Shown: positions 33,436-43,266 of the stretch, in pieces
Layout of the letters: each line of letters opens with the position of its first letter
Numbering within the stretch: position 1 is the first letter of the stretch
Assembly: GCA_025201765.1 (NCBI GenBank)
Contig: MU623484.1
Span: forward strand, 21,297 to 85,296
Reading direction: 5' to 3'
DNA length: 64,000 bases
Origin: Daldinia sp. FL1419
Taxonomy: Eukaryota; Ascomycota; Sordariomycetes; Xylariales; Hypoxylaceae
The notes under the pieces: generated by a model
The model's input: the letters and a program-made list of their open reading frames with translations, nothing else
Database searches by the model: none
Told to the model about the DNA's origin: nothing
Position numbers and translations under genes: made by a program

Positions 33436-35199
33436 ATGATGAATTGGACTGAAGGCAATCTCTCCCGCCATTCAAGGGGCAGACAACGCAACGAATTACT
33501 TGCGCGACAAAAGCAACATTTCGCCAAAGCCCGCAACAGTTTACCAAAAAATAGTGTAAGACAGAGCCCCATATCTATCTCGTTCCTCGGAAATCCGTAT
33601 TCACGAGATTCGGGGTTTCGAGACGATTCGGAGAGAACAAAATATAACCCTCCTTCGAGTCCCCTTCTAACAGAGAAACGCAAGTGGACTCGTAACCCCT
33701 TAGATGATGTAGAGAATCTATCATCCCCACGCGCAAAGAGGAAAAGGCTGCTAGACAAGGCGGATTGGGTCGGATTAAACTTACAGCAACCTATCGACAT
33801 CACCTTCCCCAGCCAACTCCAGACGTCCACAGGCTCGAGATGGGGCAAAGTAGAACATCCCCGGCTTCGTATGATCCGGAAACACCATGAAGATTTGGTT
33901 ACACCCCAACTAAAAACGGGCTATAATTCCCACAGCCCACCTTTTAAAATTCAAATTGGGGGCCCGGAGGTCCTTCCTAGTGTCAGTACATTATGTCAAT
34001 CAAAAATAAAAAGATACAGCCTCGTGCCACATCCCATAGCCAATTCATCACGGAGAAAGTCGAATCTAGCCTCAAGCCCAGAGCTTAGCCAATCCCAACA
34101 CCCCAAGGAAGTGCCCCAGGATGGCCGGCTCTCGCAGACTCAAAAAAACGAACAGTATATAATAGGGAGTGAACAAGGCGATACGCGCCCTCGCGTAGTA
34201 AAGAAATACTCATTACCTGAGGAGCCAACGCGTGTCGTATATTCATCTTCGATACTTCATGAACCGGCTCCTCTCCGAGCCAACAATTTCACGATACTTC
34301 GATGGACTCCCTCAGACTCCGATGATCAGGGAAGTATGAAGGTAGAAGTTGACCGCCCGGCAAGGCCAATATCATTATCTCAAGAGGCAGACCAGGAGTT
34401 TTGGAGAAATGTAGCATCTACTTCCTCAATCGTTGAACCGGTCAGCAACTTAAGCAATTCACCCATTACATTATCAGCTATCGATTCGAGAACCGACGAT
34501 ATATCCTCCCATTTGCAGAGACGGCCACGTAGTCAAGGAAGCTCTAGCGAGACAATTTTGCGCCTACAATTTCGATATCCGGAGCCAAGTACGGAAGACC
34601 AAGAACCCCAAACTGTAGCCTCCCAAGGTCGCCAGTCGTTCGAGGCAAACACAAACCATGATCAAATCGAACCCCAACCGGACGATAATGCTGTTTGGAT
34701 GAAGTTCGTTTTTAGTGGTGATAGTGACGAGTTGGAAGCAAGAGCGTTTGCAGAGGCTGCACGTCAAGCCGCAGCAGAATTACAGCCTTCCGATACGTCT
34801 ACGAGCTCTGATGGCGCAGTTGAAACTCTTGCTACTTACGGAGCAGATTCTTTAGCTAGCGACGGGGATCGAGATGGGAGCATTTCTCCTAGAAACTCGG
34901 ATGAAAGTCACATGGCAACACACGGCACCGTTGCCTCAGAATCCACGCCTAGCAATATAGCCACAGTCGGCTCAACCAGCCTAACGGTATCGGAACCTCG
35001 ATTTCGATTCGCACAGCCGAGGGCATTCATTGGGAAATTTGCTGAGTCGACCATTAATGTTGCAAATGGATCACATACTTTATCTCATAATAGGAAAAGG
35101 AGAGGTAGGCCAAGGAAAAGGGCTGCAGATGGAAGAGCGGATATTCGCAAGCTACCAGACATTAATGGGGATCCAATTGAAGAATTTGAGGATGACTAA
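33436..35199 (+). CDS. Uncharacterised Ser-rich nuclear-type protein with C-terminal AT-hook
   Basis: Single exon of 587 codons from the first of two adjacent ATGs. I cannot name a family. The N-terminus MMNWTEGNLSRHSRGRQRNE followed by LLARQKQHFAKAR is strongly basic and amphipathic, and I recall similar starts in fungal proteins of unknown function. The middle is low-complexity, rich in Ser, Pro, Gln and charged residues, with basic clusters such as SPRAKRKRLLDKADW. A short folded-looking segment lies near 420-450 (AVWMKFVFSGDSDELEARAF). The C-terminus has an AT-hook-like KRRGRPRKR (about 554-562) and ends in an acidic tail. A nuclear, possibly minor-groove DNA-binding role is inference. 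Codon structure over 1.7 kb without stops supports a real gene. Confidence 0.75.
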   Translation: MMNWTEGNLSRHSRGRQRNELLARQKQHFAKARNSLPKNSVRQSPISISFLGNPYSRDSGFRDDSERTKYNPPSSPLLTEKRKWTRNPLDDVENLSSPRAKRKRLLDKADWVGLNLQQPIDITFPSQLQTSTGSRWGKVEHPRLRMIRKHHEDLVTPQLKTGYNSHSPPFKIQIGGPEVLPSVSTLCQSKIKRYSLVPHPIANSSRRKSNLASSPELSQSQHPKEVPQDGRLSQTQKNEQYIIGSEQGDTRPRVVKKYSLPEEPTRVVYSSSILHEPAPLRANNFTILRWTPSDSDDQGSMKVEVDRPARPISLSQEADQEFWRNVASTSSIVEPVSNLSNSPITLSAIDSRTDDISSHLQRRPRSQGSSSETILRLQFRYPEPSTEDQEPQTVASQGRQSFEANTNHDQIEPQPDDNAVWMKFVFSGDSDELEARAFAEAARQAAAELQPSDTSTSSDGAVETLATYGADSLASDGDRDGSISPRNSDESHMATHGTVASESTPSNIATVGSTSLTVSEPRFRFAQPRAFIGKFAESTINVANGSHTLSHNRKRRGRPRKRAADGRADIRKLPDINGDPIEEFEDD

Positions 35200-35627
35200 A
35201 CTATATCAATCTACTGATTTATCGGCTATAAATAAATACCTACATGTAGCTACCACGTCGTCGACGATACCAGGCACCAATTGAGTTCAATAGAATTTGT
35301 GCCAGTTACTTAGGTAGGTAGGTAGGTAGGTAGGTACCTAAGGTTAGGCAAGTTATATGTCATAGATCACACCCTAAGAAATTCGGCCAAACTATCTCCT
35401 AGGAGAAGTTCATAACGGAAAATTTCGGCCGCCCGCTTGGGCTGCGGCTTATTAGAACGACAATAGGGCGCAAGTATTTTTTTTTTTTAAAAAAAAGAAA
35501 AAGAAAAAAAAGTCAAGTCCCATAACCATGTAGAATCTGCATCATTTTCCTCTCTCGCGTACCTACTTTCATTTTTTAAAGCCTCGCGTAAAGTGGTCAC
35601 TAATAACTTTAGATGGCCTAGACAATC
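35200..35627. other. Spacer with GGTA microsatellite and A/T tracts
   Basis: Contains the (GGTA)n array at 35,311-35,340, a T-run/A-run stretch near 35,477-35,510, and the promoter of the MOSC-reductase gene. Confidence 0.5.
35311..35340. repeat. (TAGG)n microsatellite
   Basis: Six uninterrupted TAGG units followed by TACCTA. Same motif family as the palindrome at 33.0 kb. Confidence 0.8.
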
Positions 35628-37573
35628 ATGACGCCCGCATCCAATGTCGATTTGTTTGCACCCTTTGAACGGGACGTTATACTCGAAGTCCGAACTAGTA
35701 GAATGGAATTAATGCCAGGACTTAAAATCGAGACGGGAATAAACAAAAAGATGCGTACCGGGCGCATCTCAGTTTCGTTCGGGGGACTTGACGCGGACGA
35801 GCATGATCTTGTATTCCACGGAGGCCGGGATAAAGCAATTCACGGGTGTAAGTCCACGCACCTCTGAATCGCACTCCGTCAGGAGTCATATATACTATCT
35901 TAAAACGGTCCTAATATGTATACCTTTTTAGACTGCTGTTCCCACTATCCCACATGGCAAGAAGAGTTCCCCGAAGCTGCTGCACGATTCAAGCCAGGCG
36001 GATTTGGGGAAAATTTTGTGACGGAGCGTAGTAAGTATTTTTCTACAGCTTAACGGATCCCCCCTATTCAAGAATTAATTCCGAGGAAATCTACTTGAGT
36101 ACGAGATATACTCCTAATATCTTAACAAGTTCAACTTCCCCTATTATTCAACTCCTGACTGAAAGGTTCAATGTCATCTTCGAATCTTACATCTAATAAA
36201 TAGTGAACGAACGGAATGTATGCATAGGCGACGTAGTATCGGTAGGCGACGACGGAGTTCTACTTCAGGTCAGCCTACCACGACAGCCATGCTTCAAGCT
36301 GAACCACCGGTTCCAACTAAAGAACTTCGCGCCTAATACATATAAGACTAGCCGCACGGGTTGGTATTACAGGGTGTTACAAGAGGGTACGGTGCAAGCA
36401 GGTGATGAGATACGGCTTGTGGAACGAAAGTGGCCCGGGTGGACTATTGAGCGCGTGCAGGAGTACCTTCACCGAACACAAGATGACGCTTCTATGAACG
36501 AAGCGCTTGCCGCCATTTCCGATATGGGCGACGAGAGCAGAAAAGCGTTTGAGAGGCGCGTCGAGAAGTTTAAGGCTAAGCAGAAGCACGCTGCAGCCAC
36601 ATTGAATGGGAACGGAGAGGAAGCAAAAGAGAAATGGCGCGACTTCAAGATCGTTGAGAAGAAGGTTGAAACACCACGTATCTCGTCGTTTGTCCTGGAA
36701 GCGGTACACCTGAACCCCGAAGCAGGGGAATTGCAACTCGGCGCGCATGCGCGTCTCAAACTTCCCAACGGTCTTCAACGGTCCTACTCCATCGTCTCCG
36801 GCACGCCCGACCGCTTCGAACTAGGCATCGCCCTCGAGGAGCCTAGCCGCGGCGGGTCCGCATACCTGCATCATACGGCGCAGGTAGGCGACGTCGTGGA
36901 GATCGGGCGTGTGACCACAGACATCAAGCCCGCGGCGGCCGCCAGCAACCACGTCTTCATCGCGGGCGGTATCGGCATCACGGCGTTCCTCAGCATGCTC
37001 GAGATGTACGGCCGGATCCACTGGGAATCAGCGCTGCACTACGGCGTGCGTGACGCGGCCTCGGATGTGCCGTTCCGGAAGCGGATCGAGGCGCTCGGGG
37101 ATACGGTCAAGATGTACGATGGCGCCAAGGGCCAGCGGATGGATATCGCGGCGATTTTCGAGGGGTTGTCGTGGAATTCGCATGTGTATGTCTGCGGACC
37201 GCGACGTATGATGGATGAGGCAGTGAGGGAGGCTAAGGCGCGGGGCCTGGGCGAGGACGAAGTGCATTTCGAGGCGTTTGGTGCAGATACGAGTGGTGAC
37301 CCGTTTGAGGTAGAGGTTACGTCTTCTCGGGAGAAGAGTAGTAAGACTCTAAAGGTGGGTGCGGAGGAGACGTTGCTAGAGGTGCTGAAGAGGCATTTCG
37401 GAGACGAGCATGTGCCGTCTAGTTGCGAGGTAGGGAATTGTGGGACGTGTAAGGTTGCGCTGAGGAGTGGAAGGGTCGATCATAGGGGCACGTCGCTTAT
37501 GGAGGAGGAGAGGAAGGATGCGATGTTGAGTTGTGTTAGTAGGGGAGTTGGAAAGATTGCTATCGAGATTTGA
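35628..37573 (+). CDS. MOSC domain - ferredoxin reductase - 2Fe-2S ferredoxin fusion protein
   Basis: Exons 35628-35847, 35932-36030 and 36204-37573 give 562 aa. The N-terminal ~190 residues are a MOSC domain: HGGRDKAIHGY, GGFGENFVTE and QPCFKLN with the conserved Cys136, as in YiiM/molybdenum-cofactor sulfurase C-domains. A helical linker (about 195-245) follows, then an FNR-type FMN/FAD domain with RSYSIVSG (299-306), an NAD(P)-binding half (HVFIAGGIGITAF, VYVCGPRRMM), and a C-terminal plant-type ferredoxin with Cys514, Cys519, Cys522 and Cys550. The reductase part resembles phthalate-dioxygenase reductases. The layout suggests electron delivery from NAD(P)H through the flavin and 2Fe-2S cluster to a pterin/Mo-type or other acceptor; the substrate is unknown. 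The ATG-proximal start and all cofactor residues are intact. Confidence 0.9.
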
Positions 37574-38059
37574 GGCAGCAATATTAAATAAATAGATACC
37601 TTCTTGCCTCGTATATTAGATATATCTCTATTAGCATTTTTAAATTCCTTCGTGATTTTCAATATTAAGCCGTCGACATATGAATTCGGGAAGCTCGGTG
37701 TACCCTTTTAAACATGCAAGGTTTTATGTATATAGTTTCACCCATATTTCTATGATCAAAATATACCCGAAAAGCACCGAGTAAATGTACCTCAGCAATA
37801 TGCTCATCTCCTAAGAAGGCTGCCCAGGGGTCTAAACTACCAATGGAACTCCTTCTGGCTAGCTCTTCCGGCTATTGACAGCGTTTACTCGCCATACTGA
37901 TGAAGCCACATGAAGCCATATGCATAGTCTGCTTGAAGCCCCTCTTAACTGCCAATCACGTTGTCTATATGGCTACCATTGTGAAATGAATGAGTATAAT
38001 TTCAACTTTGGTATGACAAATCTGTCACTAATATACGACCTCTTCTTGCCAGTCTATAG
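37574..38059. other. Convergent 3' spacer
   Basis: About 490 bp between two converging genes, AT-rich. Nothing beyond presumed 3' UTRs is visible. Confidence 0.5.
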
Positions 38060-39707
38060 CTATGCAGTTACACCTTTACCGCCAAGCCAGAAGTAAGCCA
38101 CTACAGCCCCTGACGCAGCCCAGATAGCGAAGCTCCATGTCAGCGTTCCCCAGCCCGCCGACTCGACAACGTAGCCAGCCCATAGCGGCCCTACAACACC
38201 CCCGAGAGAAAATGCCATATTAAAGAGACCGTAACCGAGTCCATAAACACCTTTCTCTCCAAAAACGCCCGGTCGCTTAGCAACCTTTGCTTCGATGACA
38301 TAGGTAATTTCAGCCATGAGAGGGACGTTTGCGAATGCAAGAGAGATACCAAGTAGGGCAAGTAAGAAGCAAAGGAGCACCTTATGTTGGATGCTATTCT
38401 CCGTAACGAAACGGAGACACACGAGTAGCGGTATTAGAATGCAGAACCCAAAGAAGCATGGCCATCTAGCACCGTATTTATCTGAAAGCCAGCCAACTAA
38501 TGGGGAGATGAAGCCTGGAAGGAATACTGCCAGAAAAAGAATTCCGGCCGCGGTCGAATTCCACCCAAAGGTGCGCTGAACGAACAAAGCTAATGTGGCA
38601 TCGAACCCCATCCTATTAAATGTCAGTTCAAACTGCGTATATAAACCCAGATGTGATGGGTTAAACTCACATGATACCGGACTCGACCAAGAGACAATAT
38701 AGCGCGGCAAATAGCCGCTTAGACTTCAAGAGACTTCTGGAAGCGCACCATATGCTGATACTTTCCGAAGGGGATGTCGTGGCCTGGTTCTCTGCATTTG
38801 CTATTTCGGTTCGTTTTTCTTCGCTATCGTCCCGTTGAGACTGGACTTGATCCCCGGAATTTGGCATGGCGGGAGAGTTGTTCGCTTCGGCGTCGATCTG
38901 ATTAGCCCCTAAGGGAGAGCCGGGCGTCTCCTCTTCAATCCATCGTCTAGCAACCTTTTTCTCGATCATCACTAGCCGTAGTAAAACGTCTACTGCAACG
39001 ACCCCAAAAGCGATATAGTAAACTGCGTAATAGCCTGCTGCAGCATAAACCGAACCGCCAATCACAGGAGCAATAAGCAACCCGACGCTCATCGCTATGC
39101 CAACATATCCCATAGCGATGCCTACCGCACTCTTCATGGTATCCACAAGTAGCGCGCATCCTACACTCCATACAACAGCTGCACTTAGCCCTTGGAGTAT
39201 TCGGCCCAAGACCAGAAGACCTATCGAGTTACCGAAACATAATAAAAAAGTTGACGCAGCAAGTGCGATGAGCCCGATCAGCAGAGGCCATCGTCGGGAC
39301 GATGTGTGGTCGGCGTATAATCCGGCAATAGGGCTGCCGATGAATAAGGCTACGCTATAGCAAGCCAGAAGAATCGACGTCCAATGCTGCACTTGATCCT
39401 CCGCGATCCCAACTTGGACTGTGAGGGAAAATGGTATTACTGGGACGATCAATGCATAGTAGAAGATGTCGGTGAAGATGGCCAGGCCAACTTTTTAACA
39501 TCCGTTAGCAAGTCTAGGTCGGATTCAAATGAAAATGGGATATGATAAAAGAGCTATCTGTTCAAATTACAGTTCGCGGGTCTGGATGTACGAACCTGTA
39601 AGTACTATTAGTGTTGTCGAAGATCGGATGGAAAGAAGACAAGGAGGTTTGGACTTCGAGTTCTTGGTCCCCGAGAGAAATTGTCCAGCGTTGGTGAAGA
39701 ATCCCAT
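38060..39707 (-). CDS. MFS transporter, DHA1 (12-TM drug:H+ antiporter) type
   Basis: Three exons on the minus strand, 39707-39596, 39490-38671 and 38612-38060, give 494 aa. The protein starts MGFFTNAGQFLSG and enters TM1 at TLIVLTVGLAIFTDIFYYAL. It has a motif-A-like GLYADHTSSRRWPLLIG between TM2 and TM3, RILQGLSAAVVW (motif B region) and GYVGIAMSVGLLIAPVIGG (the antiporter motif C). A hydrophilic central loop of about 70 residues rich in Ser, Asn and Glu separates the two six-helix halves; the second half repeats GWLSDKYGARWPCFFGF. It most resembles the vesicular-amine/polyamine-type group of fungal multidrug exporters. The substrate is unknown. Introns are 105 and 58 nt with GCTAAC and AACTGAC branch sites. 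Confidence 0.9.
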
Positions 39708-40619
39708 CTTGAATCCTCTATATTTTGTCTATCTATAACAGCTGTCCATTAGAGTGAATATATTATATATAGGAATTTAATTAGAAGTTAAAAGTTGCTG
39801 TCTAGGTATACATCCGGTAAAGACTTGCATTATCACGTAACAAAATCAAGTGACATCAAGATGAGAGGCAGAATTCTCGGCCAAGAGGCCGAAGTGGATA
39901 GATCAAAGGTAAGCTAGGATTCCGCGGGGTCCGTCCGGGAAACCGGGGTCGCAGACCACATACAACGGTAGCATTGATTACATGCTTCCATCGGGTCGCC
40001 GCATAGGAGAAGTTGTCTCTGGGTATCTTGGATTATAAATTCACTGCTTATGGGCACTTATTGTAGGTATACATTTAAATGCACTGGCTTCCTTGTTGAT
40101 AACTAAGAGATATAAGTAAGAAATATACCTATGAATCTGCGCTGCGAAACCGATACTGAACTAACCTAGAATTCGTAGGATAAAACATTCTCGAATCAAC
40201 CAAATTGTACGGGTTTGATGCAAAAGTCAGGCCATGACATCGGATAGAGAATTGCCGGTCTTCACCAAGAGGAATTGACTCATATTTGACGTCGCTTATT
40301 GGGTGATGATAGTGGTAAAAATAAAAATAAAAAGAATTTAATAAAAAAGGAGTAAATTTCGTGTTCGTATATCAATCCGAGAAAAGTCGGAGGAAGATTA
40401 CTAACACATTTTATTTACATGCATATTTCCTAATCTTCTTTTTTCATCATTGTAATTTGAGCTGTTATATGCATAAGGGGATAGCTATCGGTCGTTATCT
40501 GGTTACGCCCGACCCACTAAAACTTTTCTTTGTTTTCCTTCCTCGATCTGAAATGAACCATCCTCCTTGATCCCTCATCAGTACAAGACCAATGCTCTTT
40601 TTTAAAAAAGCCTGTCAAA
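39708..40619. promoter_or_regulatory. Divergent intergenic region between MFS transporter and Rrp7
   Basis: About 910 bp serving two divergent genes. A GC-rich patch at about 39,890-39,960 contains small hairpins (CGGCC..GGCCG) but does not fold as a tRNA by eye. An A-rich stretch sits at 40,315-40,350. No specific operators were recognised. Confidence 0.4.
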
Positions 40620-41561
40620 ATGCTTAAAACATCTACCGCATCCGAGGAATTTATCGAGCTTCCCATATCGATTCCCCCCCTCCCATCCTTTCCGATCGAA
40701 GCAATACATTACACGTATCTCCGACGAAATACTCCCAAAATACCGACACCAAATGATTCCCGAAGCCTTTTCATCGCCAATGTCCCCTGCGACAGTACTA
40801 TAGCACATTTTCGAGCGCTGTTTTCCAGCCTAGTTGGTCCGGGAAAATTCGAGACTATCACCTTCGAACACGATAAAAAGCCCCTATGGACCAGCCACGA
40901 GCCCGCCCAGGCCACAAGATTAGCCGCGCATGGCAAGAGGAAGAGGGACGAGGAGGATATGCACCACTTCGAAATCAAGGTTCGCGCTACCTTACCTCCC
41001 ACATGGTCGCGAAAAGTATATCCAAGCGGCAGTTCCGCCGTCGCATTATTCGCCGATGAGAAGAGTGTCGGACTGGTCTTGAAAGCCGCCAAAAAACTAA
41101 AGAAGCCAAAACATTATCCTGTTTGGGGCAAAGGTGTAAGGGATAGCGATACTTCGCCTCTGGGTTCTCAATGGTTGGCAGGGCATAATAGCCTAGCCTT
41201 CCCGGACAAAGACGAAGTTCAGGCTTCGACAGATGCCTACTTTACCCTTTTCAACAAAATGGAGAAGGAAGCGCGCCAGCTCGCTAAGAGACTTCGTAAC
41301 GAGCCGGACGAGGATGGCTTTGTGACGGTCACACGAGGCGGTCGCGCCGCTCCTGCTAGGAGAGATGAGGCCGAAGAGGCTAAGCAAAAGATGATGGAGA
41401 GAGAGCAAAAGAAGAAGGATGAAATGACGAATTTCTACAGATTCCAGATGCGCGAAAAGCGGAAGGCTGAGCAATCTGAAATGCTACAAAGATTCGAAGA
41501 GGATAAGAGGAAAGTACAAGCCATGAAGGAGAAACGAGGCAAATTCAGGCCTGAGACATGA
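40620..41561 (+). CDS. RRP7: Ribosomal RNA-processing protein 7 (Rrp7-like)
   Basis: Single exon, 313 aa, start context TCAAAATGC. The N-terminal half has the RRM-like fold entry SRSLFIANVPCDSTIAHFRALFSSLVGPG with a Lys/Arg-rich insertion (GKRKRDEED) and SSAVALFADEKS. The C-terminal half is the Rrp7 domain: a long charged helical region with DEDGFVTVTRGGR, then NFYRFQMREKRKAE and a KRGKFRPET end. The family acts in the nucleolus in small-subunit (40S) processome assembly and 18S rRNA maturation. Length and order of motifs match the family, and there are no introns or defects. Confidence 0.93.
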   Translation: MLKTSTASEEFIELPISIPPLPSFPIEAIHYTYLRRNTPKIPTPNDSRSLFIANVPCDSTIAHFRALFSSLVGPGKFETITFEHDKKPLWTSHEPAQATRLAAHGKRKRDEEDMHHFEIKVRATLPPTWSRKVYPSGSSAVALFADEKSVGLVLKAAKKLKKPKHYPVWGKGVRDSDTSPLGSQWLAGHNSLAFPDKDEVQASTDAYFTLFNKMEKEARQLAKRLRNEPDEDGFVTVTRGGRAAPARRDEAEEAKQKMMEREQKKKDEMTNFYRFQMREKRKAEQSEMLQRFEEDKRKVQAMKEKRGKFRPET

Positions 41562-43266
41562 GACCAAGTCACATTAAGAGTAGTAAAACTAGTCTCAAAC
41601 TCATCTTAATGAGTATCTCTGTAGCTCATGCCTTGCTGGCTCAGGGCGCATTTGCAAATGCCTACCAAGACCTACCTCAGGTAAGACTCTTCTCAATTCA
41701 CCTACCCTTCCTAAATGATGACGAGCACGGGGCCAGCGAAGTGCTATCGAGTCCGGGTATCAAGTTCGTCTAGGTAGCCGGATCCTCGAGCGCGCATGCC
41801 GAAAACAACCGTGTTATTATTATATCTTCTCAAACTTGTCTGAAAAGATCTCTGTCACTGTCCTTCTATTCATGATCGTGTGTGACAGGTCGCTAACACG
41901 GCTTCTAGACATTTCGGTGGTTATATACCACTATGTAAATATGTCAGCTAAGACAGAGTGCCTTACGGTTAGGTTGCGAACAGCTTCGATTGGTAGGATT
42001 CGAATTTGGCGATCTTGTAAAGTAATGCCCTTTCGCGTGGTGTTCTCACTGGATGGCAATATCCCATCAGTTACTAGGATGTAAACGCGCCATAACCCGT
42101 GTTTTACCAAGATAAATAAATATATGTAGTGTAAACCAGTTCGATCTAATGCAACTAAGCCCCTCTAATATCAATAAGGCGTGTCTCGCACTGGATTTCC
42201 GATATCCGCGCTTAAGAGAGTTCTACAAGTACAATCTCCTAGTACACGGGATAAGTCCCCGAAGTGCTAGGTGACTCTGGTATAACACTCTCAATCCCAA
42301 AAAGACTCAGGATATACCAATTCAGGGATATTATAAAACAATCTGCACTACGAACTAGACTCTAAATGAACTATGTATTGTAGCCCTCCGGCGCTTTGGG
42401 ATATAATTGGACTCCTAGCAGTAATATTAAACGCTGGGTGGCTAGTTATACGAGCGGACAATATAATAATGAGTTCATATTAAAAATTTATTCCAGGTAC
42501 AATTGTAAGTTTCCATATCGATCAGCATCCCTTAATTTTATTACACACCAAGATAGCCTACCTTTAGTCGCTCTGCGTAGGTATACCTCAGGCACGCGTC
42601 TGGATATTCAGCTTCACGAAATGCCAACCACATGATTCCGTGATTATACCAAACGCGGCCCAACACAACACGATTAGAAGTGTATCGAAAGAATTTGGAG
42701 GCCTGCTACATTCGTATCTTTGTGGATCTCGAGTGATGATCATCACCTTAACGTATCGTGTAAAGACGGCTGTGCCTCAGGGTTGCCCAACCAATGACGA
42801 AACGCAGAATACTCCGAGCTGAGGATCGAGACCTTTCGGGACGGGTCCGCCATTTGCTTAGATTCTCCTTTTCTGTACCTTACGTCTCCCTTTACACTGT
42901 TGCTTAGACGTAAGAAATATCAGGGGGCAGATGTATTGTTTCTCGAATGACCCAGGGATCGATTGTCTTGCGTGAAGACCTCTAAGGCAGTGATGGGCGG
43001 TGACTTGACAGCAAGGATGTGACAACACAGCCCTATCGCCGCACAAATATGTGAAGCAATCCTATTCAAGCCCAGAACCTATTTATCAGATATCTCATCA
43101 TACCATCCTTCGGGTCTACACACTTTAGCGGCCTTTGACCGCCCGCTCTTCCCCCACGTCGTATACCCCCTAAATAACACTAATTTAACTGCCGTCGTAT
43201 CGAGATCAACTCCCGTTGCCGGTACTTGATGAGCAAGACGACCTTTAGCTCACGAGAGCGTCCAAG
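41562..43266. other. Spacer, no gene supported
   Basis: About 1.7 kb with closed frames; the small ORFs here have no recognisable content. An inverted pair CATTAAGA..TCTTAATG (41,572-41,611) just after Rrp7 could form a long-loop hairpin in its 3' UTR. Confidence 0.45.
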
